The notes: generated by a model from the sequence alone, not told the origin. Positions 1 to 10,329 are shown, counted from the first letter of the stretch. The stretch: DNA of 64,000 nucleotides from Bacillota bacterium (GCA_016280485.1 JAEEGU010000051.1:82166-146165); one strand, 5' to 3'. Numbers and translations: made by a program.

Positions 1-1587
1 CCAGTAGTTATCTGTAGAATTCTGAATCTTGAAGTTTACGTTGCTGTAAACGCCGCGGCCGTCGCTGAATTCCTTGGTAAGCTCCAAAGCGTAGGTGTAA
101 ACGTGAGCATCGTCTACCAGCGTGTCGTAGTAGCTGGTGTTGGAACGCCGCCAAGTCAAAACGACTGTGTTGGGGTTGCCTTCATCGCCGAAGACCACAT
201 CAGCGTTGTGATTCAGCGTTGCAGAATATTCCACCCGCACGTAGCAGGAGGAGTAGCCCTTCTCAGTTGCGGTAGCAGAGGTGTAAACAGTGGTAGCGGT
301 GTTGATTTCGTTCAGGCCGGCAGGAAGCACAGTCACGTCCATTGTGGTTGAGGTGTTTCCACCGTAGGTTACGCTGAACTTCGGAGTCGCGTCGTTGAGC
401 GTCCAGGTGGCGATCTTGTCGGTCATGGCGGCGTTGCGGTAGAACGTGATCTTCACGTCGCTCGCGTTGTAATGGCCATTCAGAAGTCCAGCCTCTTCAG
501 CAGCCTGATTGCCGTTATACTCCAGGCCCTTGCTCAAAGTATCGCGCCAGCTCCAGGTAGTCAGGGCGGTTGCATCGGAGGTAATAACCGGCAGCTTGTC
601 CTCAAAGCGGTATTCTACCCGATCACCGGTGGAAGCGGTAGCGGTATGATGGAATTCACCGTCGGGAATGCCGCGGGTGCCGCTGACGTTATGGTTGATA
701 ATCGGATCATCAATGACGGGAAGCACGATGTTACCCATAGACCGGACCGTCTTTTCCAGGCTGGGAATGCCGGTCTCGTTTTTCGGATAGAGGGTTACTT
801 CGTACATCCACTGCTCGCCGCCATTGGTGGCGTTCGTACCGTTCACCGAAGTCATCGGGACGCTGACAAAGAAGGGCTTCGTGGTGGAGACTACCATTTC
901 GGGGACCTTGGTTTCAACCACGAGATACAGGCCCAGGGGAAGATCACTTGCGGAGGTGTGGCCGTGCGCGTCAGTCTCAGACATTTTGGGAGCGTTTTGA
1001 GAGCTCATGTAGGCTTCCAACGCATTCTTCACCGCGGTGGGATTGTAAGCCAAAGCAGCGGAAAGGGCGTCGATCAGGGTGTCGGACGTGAAGAAATGGT
1101 AGCCGTTCTGAGCGTAGGTGGATACGACGGGATAAGCGTCGCTGTTGGACAGCCCCAGGGCAGAAAGCAGTGCGGCGTCCGTAGAATCGTTGAATTTGTA
1201 GAGCACCATATCCCGATGCACGCCGTCAGACTCGGTCTCAGAATAGGTCACGATATCTCCAACCTTGAGGTAGGAGAATTCGACGCCCTTAATGGCGTAG
1301 CCGTAGCTCTGCTGGCCATTGCCCAGGTTGTTGACGGTTCCGTCATCCATGATTGCTTCCAGAGCGGTGTCCTTGACGCCGGTAGAAACGTAGGAATCCA
1401 GCATAGCCGCAACCGTGGAATCCGTGTTGGCCATAGTAAGGTCATACTTATAGATGTCGATAGAGCCGGTGCGGGTGAAGTCAATCGTGGCGGTATCCAC
1501 GGAAGCCGCAGTGACGCCGACAGAGATGGATGCCATGATCGTAACGATCATGAGCAAAGCCAGAATACGCGCAAAACTTCTTTTCAT
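1..1587 (-). CDS. LPXTG-type pilus backbone / isopeptide-forming fimbrial protein, partial (C-terminus outside window)
   Basis: Open minus frame from ATG at 1587 (MKRSFARILALLMIVTIMASISVGVTAA signal peptide, then TGSIDIYKYDLTMANT...) to the window edge without a stop; not in the supplied ORF list because it runs off the end. Fimbrial D1/D2-like text and position beside a second cell-wall anchored protein. Confidence 0.8.
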   Translation of the reverse strand, partial: MKRSFARILALLMIVTIMASISVGVTAASVDTATIDFTRTGSIDIYKYDLTMANTDSTVAAMLDSYVSTGVKDTALEAIMDDGTVNNLGNGQQSYGYAIKGVEFSYLKVGDIVTYSETESDGVHRDMVLYKFNDSTDAALLSALGLSNSDAYPVVSTYAQNGYHFFTSDTLIDALSAALAYNPTAVKNALEAYMSSQNAPKMSETDAHGHTSASDLPLGLYLVVETKVPEMVVSTTKPFFVSVPMTSVNGTNATNGGEQWMYEVTLYPKNETGIPSLEKTVRSMGNIVLPVIDDPIINHNVSGTRGIPDGEFHHTATASTGDRVEYRFEDKLPVITSDATALTTWSWRDTLSKGLEYNGNQAAEEAGLLNGHYNASDVKITFYRNAAMTDKIATWTLNDATPKFSVTYGGNTSTTMDVTVLPAGLNEINTATTVYTSATATEKGYSSCYVRVEYSATLNHNADVVFGDEGNPNTVVLTWRRSNTSYYDTLVDDAHVYTYALELTKEFSDGRGVYSNVNFKIQNSTDNYW

Positions 1588-1635
1588 AATTTGATCCTTT
1601 CCTTTGTTTTGATATTGATTAAAGCCTTGCTTTAA

Positions 1636-4600
1636 TTACATGTTATTCTTCCGCTTTTTCGGAAGATGCAGGAGAATGCCCAATGCCAACAGCACCGCCA
1701 GAACAGAACCGATTGCCGTCAGGGTGAAGCCACTGCCGCCCGTCAACGGCATTTCGAAGATGTGGTGGTTCACAACCTCATACGCAACTTCCGCCTGCTC
1801 CCCGGTCAGGAATCCTTCAAAGACGGGCTCGGCCAACAGCTCGTAGCCGCTCTGAGTTTCCACCTCGGTCAGCCTGTACTTGATCGTATGGAGTTGGTTG
1901 TTGACTGCCAGACCAGTGTATTCCACGATACCGTCCGGACCAGTCGGGAGCATGCCGTTTTCAAGGCCTTCACTGGTGCAATATCCAGCTTGTACCGGAC
2001 TTTCCGGATTGCGGTACTGCACGGGCAGCCAGGTGTTCGTATCATCCAGGGAGTATTCCAGCAGATAGGTGACGCGCCGCATGGCCTGGCCCTGATCGTT
2101 TTTCTTGAGCACGCGGATCAGACCGGGGATGATCTTATTTTCACGCTCGATCTCGATATCCGGGGCGTCCGGGGTCAGTTCCAGGGGGATTTCGGTTTCG
2201 TCCAGTTCAAATCCTTCCGGAGCTCTGAACTCTTTCACCGTGTAGGATCCAACGCGCAGATCCTCAAAGATCAGTTCGCCGTTTTCATCCGTAAGGCCCT
2301 TCCCTATTTCTTCCCCTCGCTCGTCGTAGAGCCGGAATCCGGCGCCTTCCAGCGGTGTCCTCGCGCCTTCTTCTACCTTGACAATCTTGATGCTGCCGAG
2401 GATCAAACGGTTAACGAAGGTTACGCTGTTCGTACCCAAATGGATCGTGACCTCTTGAGAGACATGCTCGTTTGTGTATCCGTAAGGCAGCGTTTCTGTG
2501 ATCCGGTAGATTCCGCCAACTTCCAAATCCTCAATATGGATCTGTCCGTTACGGCCAGTGACATACTCACCGACATAGGCGTAGTCTTCTCCGCCCTTTT
2601 TCTTTTCTACCGTAAATCTGATACCAGAAATATTTCCGTCATCGGATTGCTTCAGAATATCCAGGGATACGCCGGGCTTGTTTTCAAATTGGACTGTGTT
2701 TTCGCCTTTAACAAGCGTAATCCGCTGTGGGTTTTCGGAAAGACAGATGTAGTTTTCCGGGACAGTTTCGGTAATGCGAAGTTCGTCTCCGACGTGCAAT
2801 AGACCTTGTTCGTCAACCAGGATAATGCCGCCGTCAGCGGTTACATATGTGCCAATCCTTATCCAGCGATCCTTGTTGGAATGGGTGTTGCCGCTGGCGG
2901 CGCCTTCATGCCGTTCCACTGTAAACGATATGCCGTCCACTGCTCCATCCGTAGATGTCTTGACGATCCTCAGCGTGACGATTGGGTGATTCTCAAACGT
3001 CACGGTATTGGTGCCAAGCTGCGCTGTGAAGGTCTGCATGGGATTATCACAGTAATAGCCTTCCGGGACAGTCTCGGTAATCCGGTAAGTCGCACCTTGT
3101 TCCAGATCGGAAACGTAGATCTTTCCTTCCGCATCGGTGACGTATGTGCCCTGGGTGATAAAGATGCCAGCGAAGTTCCGCTTTGCCAGGATGAACTCAA
3201 TGCCCTCTATGTTGCCGTCGTCTGAATGCTTCACGAGCTCCAGCACTATATTGGGCTTATTCTCAAACGTGACCGTATTTTTACCTTCCACCAGCGTGAT
3301 TGTCTGCGGGTTCGTGGAAAGGCAGATGTAATTATCCGGGACAATTTCCTTGATTCGGAACTGAGCGCCGATTGCCAGATGCTCCGTCTCTATGGAAAAC
3401 TTACCGTTCGTGCCGGTGACGTAGGTTCCCAGCATTGACCAGCTTCCGCTTACGCGCTTTTCAACCGTAAACTGAATTCCGCTTACGTTTCCGTCAGTGG
3501 ATGTCTTGACGATTTCCAGGCTGATATCCTTATTCTCGAAGTTGACCGTGTTTACTCCTGCCGCCAGCGTGACAATCTGCGGGTTCTCGGAAAGGCAGAT
3601 GGATCCCTGGGGAACAATCTCTCTGATCCTAAACCTTGCGCCAAGCGCCATATGCTCAGGCTCCACGGCAATCTTACCGTTAGTTCCGGTAACGTAGGTT
3701 CCAAGCATCGTCCAGTTTCCGTTTACGAATTTCTCGACCTCGAACGATATATTCCGGATTCTGCCGTTGGAGGAGGTCTTGACGATTTCAAGGCTGATAT
3801 CTGCATTCTCAAAGTTGACAGTAGTTTTGCCAACCTGCAGCGTAACGGTCTGGGGGTTTTCGGAAAGACAGACAGAGCCCGTGGGGACAATCTCCGTGAT
3901 CCGCACCTGTGTACCGGCGGTGAGCTGCGGGATGTTGATTTTGCCGTCCGTATCTGTAACGTAGGTTCCTGTTGAACCAACCGGGAACCAGCCAACGCCG
4001 GTTATGAAGTATTCTACGGTGAAGGTGATATTGTCTACACGACCGTTAGACGAGGTCTTGACGATCTCTAACTCGTTGCTTGGCGTATTCTTGACCACAA
4101 GTACGCTGTGGTCTGAACTCAACACATAGGCGTCATTCCCATATGCGCTGGTTTGTACGCCCGAAGCGTCGCCCCAATAGCTCGTAACGGCAAAGGTAGT
4201 CGAGTTCGTGACCCGCATATACCAATAGCCGATCGTGTTCGACTTTTGGAATCCGGGAGGAGCGATAACTTCCTCAACCCGCATACAGCCAATGGGAATG
4301 CTGTTGATCGGGTAAAGGTCGTCCGATTGATACCCCCCCTCGTTATAGAGGTGCGCTTCGTCCAGCGTGAAATAACCGTCGCTGCCTGTCCGGAAATACC
4401 AGGTACGCTCAAATGCGGAGGCGCTTACCGTTTCGGAGTTATAGTAATCTACTTTGAAGACTGCGCCCTCCAGCGATACGTTTGACGGGTCAATTTTTCT
4501 GATAGAGAACGGTTGACCGGTGATCGGCACATTGGTAATCTCAATGGACATTGTGCCGCCATCGTTAAGACCGGTAACTGCAAGATTGCCCACAATGCAA

Positions 4601-7008
4601 TCTCCGTTAGTATCCCAGCCAAGATCGCTGCCCTCTAAGATAAGATCAATGGGCGCCGTACTTCCACCGCTGGTCGTAATGCGAATTCTTTGCGTCTTGG
4701 TATTCTGATCCTCCCGCAAGGAAAGCAACTCACGGATTGCGTAAGTGCCGTCCTCCATGCCCTCAAACGTGTAAACCCGCTGGCCTTCCGCTACGGCAGT
4801 ATGATTGCTGTTCGTCTTATAGATGTTGCCGTTACTGTCAGACCGGCCGTACCATGTGGTTTGACTCTCCAGGCGGAACACATTGAAGCAATATCCATCC
4901 TTACCGCCAGGAGCGTCATCAGGCAGGGTTTTTCGCATGGTCATCGTTCCGGTCTCTTCATTAACCGCGGTAACAGCGTCGTTCGTGATCGTGTACATAC
5001 CCAGGTTTGATGTGGAATTCCCCTGAGCGTCGCCCCAGGCTGCAGTCGTATCATTTCCACTCTGCCGGATATAAATGTACGCAGTACCGGCATTTCCGGA
5101 AGGGAGAATATACCCGTTTGCTGCTTTAATTTCTGTTACTTTAATACATCCGAGAGGAAACATAGCGCCTTGCGCATCGCCGTATGGTTTGAAAAGTTCT
5201 GATGACGTATAACCACTGGCAAAGTGATTGCCATCAAATTTAACCAAGCCATTTGAGTCAGATTGAAAATACCATGTGCGATCAGGCGTGCCTGTTGGAC
5301 GTGTCGAGGCATAAAATTCTGCCTTAAATATCGCTCCTGCGATGTATCTGTTGTCTGTTCCTGCCTTTTTGACTTCGAGGACTTCCGGGTCAAATGCTGG
5401 GACATCCGATACGTTAAAGACGTTTTGTGAATCATTAACCGATACTGTCAACGGAAATGATGTCGAGTTTAGCAGATACCCCGGAGGCGCTGTTATTTCT
5501 TTTGCGTAAAGCACAGTACCTATAGCGAATGTCTGTGCGCTCGTAGCCTCGCCGTTTGCGTTGGTAATTAGTGTAGCTACGACTGGGCCATTTTCTGATC
5601 CTTGGTGAATCTCATAGACGGCGCCCTGCAAAGAATATAGCGGGTTTCCCTGGATGCAAGCCAGCACACTGGCGGAGGCACTGGAGGTCTTCTTAATAGT
5701 GACGGTTTTAGGTGCATTATCAAAGGTGATCGCATTGGTCGCCCAAATGTAAATCTGGTTTCCGCTGGAATGGCTTTGGGTAATTTGGAAATACGACATT
5801 GAACTGGAAGAGGCTGTGCCAGATTTTACATACCACCCCGTCGTATCAGTAGGCGTATAGCTGAGCTTCGCCTTGAGACGATTTACCGTATTATCACCCG
5901 TCATGCTTCCAGTGAGCCCTTTTTCCTTGGAGTAGACCTCACAGCGTACCAGAATTTCTACCATCCTTTGATTGACAGCGTCGCTGGTTGTGCAAATAGG
6001 CAAGCCGTGGTACAGACCGTCAGAACCCAGCCCGATATACCCGAAGACGGTATTCATAATGAGCGTGGTCGCGGCGGCAGTGAGATTCGCATCACCGGAG
6101 TTTCCCCGCATTGCGCCCATGCCGTTCGCAACCGCGTAAATCAGATTGATTTGCGTGAATTCCGCTGATGTGTAGGTAGGGATCTGGCATGTTTTAAGGT
6201 TTTCCTGCAGATAGTTCGGAACGCCGTTGCTTATCGTATGAGGCTCCCAACTAAAATTAGGATCGGAATAATTGTGACCGTCTTCCTGGCTCGGACGGAT
6301 TGGAATGCCGAGGTAATACTCGGATCCAACCTCATACCACATATAATAACTCGGACCTCGGTTGCTGTACATGGCACCGATACAGACATAATGCTGTCCG
6401 TCAAAACTTAACTCTTTACTGACATCCGAGCTTCCAAGCGGGAACCAGGACTCTCCGTAGCCGAATGACAGATAGCTACCACCGGCTTTGACGTTAATGC
6501 CGTTCAAATCGCTGCTGTGAGCGCCGAAAATGTCGGAGTAGTATATTCCGGAGGGAACGTCTCTGGTATAGTTTGGCGCGTCTGCACCACTCAGCTTTGG
6601 GGTATAGGGAACAAAAGTTCCGTTTGCAAGAAGCGTCATCAGCGCGGGGCCATCCGCTTTGATTTCTTCCAGCTCGGTCGGATCCTGGATCTCCTCCGTA
6701 GAGGGATCAGCACCGTGCTCCGTAGTTTCCACGCCGGTTTCCTCTGTAGGCTCGGCCGGCTCTGCCGCGGGTTCGGTACTCAGTTCCGAGGGAGCCTCCG
6801 CGTCCTGAACGTCGGGTACATCTAAAAGTTCCTCCGTTTCCTGCTCTGTTTCTTGTGTCGGATCCACCTCGATAGGATCGACTGTGGTTTCGACTGCTTC
6901 CGTTGCTTCCTGCTCCTGGTCTGCAATTACGATCGCTGGAAAAAAACTCAACAGGAATGCAGCCAAAAGCAGCAAAGCAAGGATCCGCGGAATGTGTGAA
7001 GAATTCAT
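1636..7008 (-). CDS. Large Cna-B/SpaA multi-repeat surface adhesin with C-terminal sortase signal
   Basis: Signal peptide, TEP-rich segment, N-terminal adhesin region, at least 6 tandem ~90-aa repeats (xLEIVKTSxxGxxxxIxFxVE...GTYVTxxxGKI...RITEIVP...NTVxFENK), SpaA-like domain, C-terminal MPLTGGSG + TM + KKRKNNM. Confidence 0.9.
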   Translation of the reverse strand: MNSSHIPRILALLLLAAFLLSFFPAIVIADQEQEATEAVETTVDPIEVDPTQETEQETEELLDVPDVQDAEAPSELSTEPAAEPAEPTEETGVETTEHGADPSTEEIQDPTELEEIKADGPALMTLLANGTFVPYTPKLSGADAPNYTRDVPSGIYYSDIFGAHSSDLNGINVKAGGSYLSFGYGESWFPLGSSDVSKELSFDGQHYVCIGAMYSNRGPSYYMWYEVGSEYYLGIPIRPSQEDGHNYSDPNFSWEPHTISNGVPNYLQENLKTCQIPTYTSAEFTQINLIYAVANGMGAMRGNSGDANLTAAATTLIMNTVFGYIGLGSDGLYHGLPICTTSDAVNQRMVEILVRCEVYSKEKGLTGSMTGDNTVNRLKAKLSYTPTDTTGWYVKSGTASSSSMSYFQITQSHSSGNQIYIWATNAITFDNAPKTVTIKKTSSASASVLACIQGNPLYSLQGAVYEIHQGSENGPVVATLITNANGEATSAQTFAIGTVLYAKEITAPPGYLLNSTSFPLTVSVNDSQNVFNVSDVPAFDPEVLEVKKAGTDNRYIAGAIFKAEFYASTRPTGTPDRTWYFQSDSNGLVKFDGNHFASGYTSSELFKPYGDAQGAMFPLGCIKVTEIKAANGYILPSGNAGTAYIYIRQSGNDTTAAWGDAQGNSTSNLGMYTITNDAVTAVNEETGTMTMRKTLPDDAPGGKDGYCFNVFRLESQTTWYGRSDSNGNIYKTNSNHTAVAEGQRVYTFEGMEDGTYAIRELLSLREDQNTKTQRIRITTSGGSTAPIDLILEGSDLGWDTNGDCIVGNLAVTGLNDGGTMSIEITNVPITGQPFSIRKIDPSNVSLEGAVFKVDYYNSETVSASAFERTWYFRTGSDGYFTLDEAHLYNEGGYQSDDLYPINSIPIGCMRVEEVIAPPGFQKSNTIGYWYMRVTNSTTFAVTSYWGDASGVQTSAYGNDAYVLSSDHSVLVVKNTPSNELEIVKTSSNGRVDNITFTVEYFITGVGWFPVGSTGTYVTDTDGKINIPQLTAGTQVRITEIVPTGSVCLSENPQTVTLQVGKTTVNFENADISLEIVKTSSNGRIRNISFEVEKFVNGNWTMLGTYVTGTNGKIAVEPEHMALGARFRIREIVPQGSICLSENPQIVTLAAGVNTVNFENKDISLEIVKTSTDGNVSGIQFTVEKRVSGSWSMLGTYVTGTNGKFSIETEHLAIGAQFRIKEIVPDNYICLSTNPQTITLVEGKNTVTFENKPNIVLELVKHSDDGNIEGIEFILAKRNFAGIFITQGTYVTDAEGKIYVSDLEQGATYRITETVPEGYYCDNPMQTFTAQLGTNTVTFENHPIVTLRIVKTSTDGAVDGISFTVERHEGAASGNTHSNKDRWIRIGTYVTADGGIILVDEQGLLHVGDELRITETVPENYICLSENPQRITLVKGENTVQFENKPGVSLDILKQSDDGNISGIRFTVEKKKGGEDYAYVGEYVTGRNGQIHIEDLEVGGIYRITETLPYGYTNEHVSQEVTIHLGTNSVTFVNRLILGSIKIVKVEEGARTPLEGAGFRLYDERGEEIGKGLTDENGELIFEDLRVGSYTVKEFRAPEGFELDETEIPLELTPDAPDIEIERENKIIPGLIRVLKKNDQGQAMRRVTYLLEYSLDDTNTWLPVQYRNPESPVQAGYCTSEGLENGMLPTGPDGIVEYTGLAVNNQLHTIKYRLTEVETQSGYELLAEPVFEGFLTGEQAEVAYEVVNHHIFEMPLTGGSGFTLTAIGSVLAVLLALGILLHLPKKRKNNM
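2400..4082 (-). repeat. Tandem Cna-B-like repeat-coding region (6 copies, ~90 aa each)
   Basis: Repeated LEIVKTSS(N/T)DG ... CLSENPQ(T/I)VTL ... NTVxFEN(K/A) motifs in the 1790-aa protein. Boundaries approximate. Confidence 0.8.
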
Positions 7009-7106
7009 ACGTGTCCTCCTTCAAATTTTGAGTAGAATAGAAAAATAGCACGATTTATAAAATAAACCGTGCTATTTAATGTAAATGATTAAATTGATGT
7101 GAATGG

Positions 7107-8024
7107 TTACTTTACCGTACCGCAGCGAGAACATACATCATAGGCGGATTGGTCTACAATCCAATACTCATGACATTCAAAACCGGAATGATTACCCCAT
7201 TCCTCTCGTGGAAAAGATTCCGAGTGGCTATTCCATTCATCGTAAGTGTAGAACTGTGCTCCGCAACGACAGGTCAGGATTGGCTGCCAATGCCCTTCTT
7301 CATCGTGATGCACCCAGTCGTGGCCAAGAGCGGCAATATTCTCGCTGGCCCCACAGACCTTACAGGTCTTGGAACCGTTGGCCGTACAGGTGGGAGCAGT
7401 TTCCGTCCAGGAATGATTTCCGGTGGCGGCAACAGTATGGGTCTCGGTCAGGCTGCACCGGGAGCAGCTCCGGGTCTCCGTGCCGGCAGCGCCGCAGGTG
7501 GGAGCCTGGGTCTGCGTCCAGTTACCCCAGTTATGGCCCAGGGCATTGATCGTCCGGGTCTCCTTTGCGCCGCAGCCGCAGGTACGGGTCTCCTCTCCCG
7601 CGGTGGTGCAGGTAGGCGCCTTAGTCTGCTTCCAGCCGCTCCAGCTATGGGTGTGGGGTGGGTTCGTCGGCTCGGTAGGCTTCGGCTCAGTCGGTTGAGG
7701 CTCTGTAGGCTTAGGTTCAGTGGGAGCTTCGGTTGCGGGTTCCGTTACAATAGTTCCAGTCTCGCTGGGCTCAGAATTAGTAGGGGTCTCGCTGTTATTG
7801 GTTTCAGTCGGCTCAGTCACCGGAATGCCTTCCGTAGTGCCAACAGGTTCGCTCGTGGGAATTTCTTCCTCTGTACTCGTGACAACAGCAGTTTCGCCGG
7901 TGGTCACAACTCCGCCACTGTCAGTGGCCTCAGTCGTGCCAGGCGGGGCCGGATCGGGATTACACCCGGCCATCAGTGCGATCAGCATAATCAGAAGAAG
8001 AAAAAATGAAGTAAATCTCTTCAT
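7107..8024 (-). CDS. Lipoprotein with TEP(K/Q)P linker and Cys-rich repeats
   Basis: Likely start ATG at 8024 after AAAGGAG (MKRFTSFFLLLIMLIALMAGC lipobox), then PTEPKPTEPQPTEPKPTEP and repeated H(S/N)W..W..T.APTC...G...R.C..C units. Confidence 0.75.
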   Translation of the reverse strand: MKRFTSFFLLLIMLIALMAGCNPDPAPPGTTEATDSGGVVTTGETAVVTSTEEEIPTSEPVGTTEGIPVTEPTETNNSETPTNSEPSETGTIVTEPATEAPTEPKPTEPQPTEPKPTEPTNPPHTHSWSGWKQTKAPTCTTAGEETRTCGCGAKETRTINALGHNWGNWTQTQAPTCGAAGTETRSCSRCSLTETHTVAATGNHSWTETAPTCTANGSKTCKVCGASENIAALGHDWVHHDEEGHWQPILTCRCGAQFYTYDEWNSHSESFPREEWGNHSGFECHEYWIVDQSAYDVCSRCGTVK

Positions 8025-8320
8025 CTCGTTTCTCCTTTCGTTATAGCGCTCACCGCATACCAAAGCAGAAAATAGCAGGTTTGAACAATATAGATTGTCA
8101 AGGTGCAAGCCTGAGCAACAACATGCTCCGCGCTGGAATATGTCCTTAAACTCAGACTTCCACTTGACAGATTGTTCCAGCCATCACTTGTCTGGAACGA
8201 AAAACATTTCTGCTATTTCCGCCGTGATTCGGCGATGCTATTTTAGCATACATGAAAAACATTTGCAAGTGGATCTGGGGTATGGAACAGGACAATATGG
8301 TTGCCTTTATCTTCGGCCCC

Positions 8321-8349
8321 ATTATATAATCATTTTATCATCGTGTCAA
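8321..8349 (-). promoter_or_regulatory. Near-consensus sigma-A promoter
   Basis: Minus strand TTGACA - 17 nt - TATAAT upstream of the 7107..8024 lipoprotein, implying a ~290-nt leader. Confidence 0.6.
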
Positions 8350-8663
8350 CTCTGGCCGGATAATTTCATAACAAATTTTGGAAAATAGCCATAATTGAAC
8401 TTCCGGTTTTTCACTGAAAAATGCTTTTGTGTAGTTTTGCCCTAAAAATCGCAAGGAATTTCAGATTTATCTAAAATTCCTTTGAAAATTAAAGCGTTGC
8501 TGGATCGTGCAAGTCTGAATTGAAAGCCGCATTTCTTCCGGGTTATATATGCCGAATGATTCGTCATAAAGTATTGGAAAACATTTCTGGAACATTTTGT
8601 ATTGTTTGTTTCAAGTATATAGTATTTTTGTTATTAGATACATTCAAAGGGCAAAATAAAAAT

Positions 8664-8690
8664 TGCCCCTGGTTTCCCAGGGGCAAAGGT
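8664..8690. terminator. Hairpin, probable terminator
   Basis: TTGCCCCTGG-TTT-CCCAGGGGCAA inverted repeat. Confidence 0.5.
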
Positions 8691-8751
8691 GTAATTCACT
8701 GAGTTAAAAAATCTCGGAATTTTACTTTCAGAAAATCCTATAAGTGAAACG

Positions 8752-8782
8752 GCCCGATACATTCAATGTACCGGGCCGAACT
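8752..8782 (-). terminator. Probable terminator downstream of the 8789-9935 gene group
   Basis: CGGCCCGATACATT..AATGTACCGGGCCG inverted repeat just after the 8789..9061 stop. Confidence 0.45.
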
Positions 8783-8788
8783 GTTATT

Positions 8789-9061
8789 TTAGTGTTGTTT
8801 TTCCCACGATTCTACAGCTTCCAGAACAGAGAAATAATCGTCCGTCGTGTCGCAGCACGGTGTCACGCAGCAAACGGCCCAACAGTTTCTCATTGGAGGC
8901 CAAGCGTCATGCACTGTTAATCGTAAGCCTTTGGGCGGATCTGCACGTTTTCGATCAGAAACAATACGAACATCAGTATTGCCGCAGTATCGGCACGGGT
9001 GAAGGCGTGCCCGATACTTTTCACTGTATCGGGCTGCCATTTCAAACCGTTTCGCCATCAC
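8789..9061 (-). CDS. Small zinc-ribbon protein, Lar-like (restriction alleviation family resemblance)
   Basis: PCRYCGNTDVRI ... WAVCCVTPCCDTTDDYFSVLEAVESWEKQH resembles the Lar layout CxxCG...V.C..C......AI..WN; start overlaps the upstream stop (GTGATG/TGA coupling). Confidence 0.4.
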   Translation of the reverse strand: MMAKRFEMAARYSEKYRARLHPCRYCGNTDVRIVSDRKRADPPKGLRLTVHDAWPPMRNCWAVCCVTPCCDTTDDYFSVLEAVESWEKQH

Positions 9062-9234
9062 TCGCCCTCGTTGTAATGCGGGCAGGTTTCAGGTTCGCAG
9101 ATATTTTCCCAAGGCTTCGTGCAAAGCGGACACTGATCCAACTGCTCCGGACTGCGCTTTTCCTCGTCTGCGAGACATTTGGCGTCGTCCGGCAAGCAAT
9201 AGATCTGAATGCCTTCTGATGTACGAATTTTCAT
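9058..9234 (-). CDS. Small Cys-rich protein, paralogue of 58067..58246
   Basis: MKIRTSEGIQIYCLPDDAKCLADEEKRSPEQLDQCPLCTKPWENICEPETCPHYNEGE read directly; below ORF-track size cutoff. Confidence 0.65.
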   Translation of the reverse strand: MKIRTSEGIQIYCLPDDAKCLADEEKRSPEQLDQCPLCTKPWENICEPETCPHYNEGE

Positions 9235-9242
9235 AGTCCCTC

Positions 9243-9935
9243 CTATTCCGGGTTCACAAGGCCGGGCGTCAACTCGTCCTCAAAAACGTGGACCCTGCAG
9301 CCATCGTCGAAGACGACCTCATACATGTTTCCGACATCTGGGATATCGACTTCTTCGGCGGTCAGCATCCGCTCGATGCAGCACTTTTGTCCTGAGCGAG
9401 CGTTGAGTTCGCTGTCGGCGCCGCGGGAGTCATACGTTTTCTTCGCCAGCGCAGGATACGCAATGTATCCATCCTTGGTCAATACGAAGTGGTCGCTCTG
9501 CTTCATCAGAAATTCCTGCTGCAAACGAGTGACCTCGTCCTGGATCTCCTGGAGCTTAATGAACACTTCCTCCTGGGTTTCGGACTGGAGATCATATACG
9601 TAAATCTTCATGTACGCACTCGCCATATCTGTGAGCCGACGGACTTCTTCCAGATTCCAGGGAACGGATCCTGCGGGATACGGGTTCTCCGGAAGAATAT
9701 AGGCGCACTGGTAGAAGTCGTCTGTGGATACGGCATAGGAAAAGGAATGCTGATCGACTTCCGCCTCAAACGGAAGATCGTCATGCGGCCACTCCCCTTC
9801 TTCCAGCGTGTAGCCCGTCTCGTCGAGCATCCTATTGAGCTGCTCCTTCAGATGCTTCTCTACTTCTTCTTTAGTCATCGGCTCGGAGTCTTTGCAGCTC
9901 CAGGTTCCGATGCAGCGAACAAAAAACTTGTCCAT
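9243..9935 (-). CDS. Hypothetical protein
   Basis: 230-aa ORF in a co-directional minus-strand run with good spacing. Confidence 0.65.
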   Translation of the reverse strand: MDKFFVRCIGTWSCKDSEPMTKEEVEKHLKEQLNRMLDETGYTLEEGEWPHDDLPFEAEVDQHSFSYAVSTDDFYQCAYILPENPYPAGSVPWNLEEVRRLTDMASAYMKIYVYDLQSETQEEVFIKLQEIQDEVTRLQQEFLMKQSDHFVLTKDGYIAYPALAKKTYDSRGADSELNARSGQKCCIERMLTAEEVDIPDVGNMYEVVFDDGCRVHVFEDELTPGLVNPE

Positions 9936-9948
9936 CTTCTATCTCCTT

Positions 9949-10329
9949 TCAATTCTTGCTTGAATTACAGGGTCCGCAATTTCCGCAGTTGGATGATTTT
10001 GGCATCTCGCCAATGCGCATGAAATCTTGTGCTCGCTGCAGTCCGATGAAAAAATGAAATTGGTCATCGGGGAGCTGCGAGTAGATCTCGTAATACTCCT
10101 GTTTCAACAGTTCAAGGTTGTTCGGAGCATCATCCGAGACGCAGAAGCAGTGTCTCACCATTCCATGCGCAGTCGTTACGCAAACGGTTCTTGTGTCTAC
10201 CATATCATAGAAACGTCTTTTGAGGCATTCAAGCTCTTCAGGATCGGAAGTTGTTTTCATCCGCTCCCGCAACCTTGACGCCTCTTCTGACATTCTGGGC
10301 TTGTAATCCCAGTTCTGCATCATTTTCAT
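9949..10329 (-). CDS. Hypothetical protein with CxxCGxC C-terminus
   Basis: 126-aa ORF ending CGNCGPCNSSKN. Confidence 0.6.
   Translation of the reverse strand: MKMMQNWDYKPRMSEEASRLRERMKTTSDPEELECLKRRFYDMVDTRTVCVTTAHGMVRHCFCVSDDAPNNLELLKQEYYEIYSQLPDDQFHFFIGLQRAQDFMRIGEMPKSSNCGNCGPCNSSKN

Noticed and set aside
472-1635. 387-aa plus-strand ORF
   Set aside because: Antisense to the minus-strand pilin frame that starts at 1587 with a clear signal peptide; composition is typical of a shadow ORF.
1666-2802. 378-aa plus-strand ORF
   Set aside because: Antisense shadow of the Cna-B protein gene; no start signals or family resemblance.
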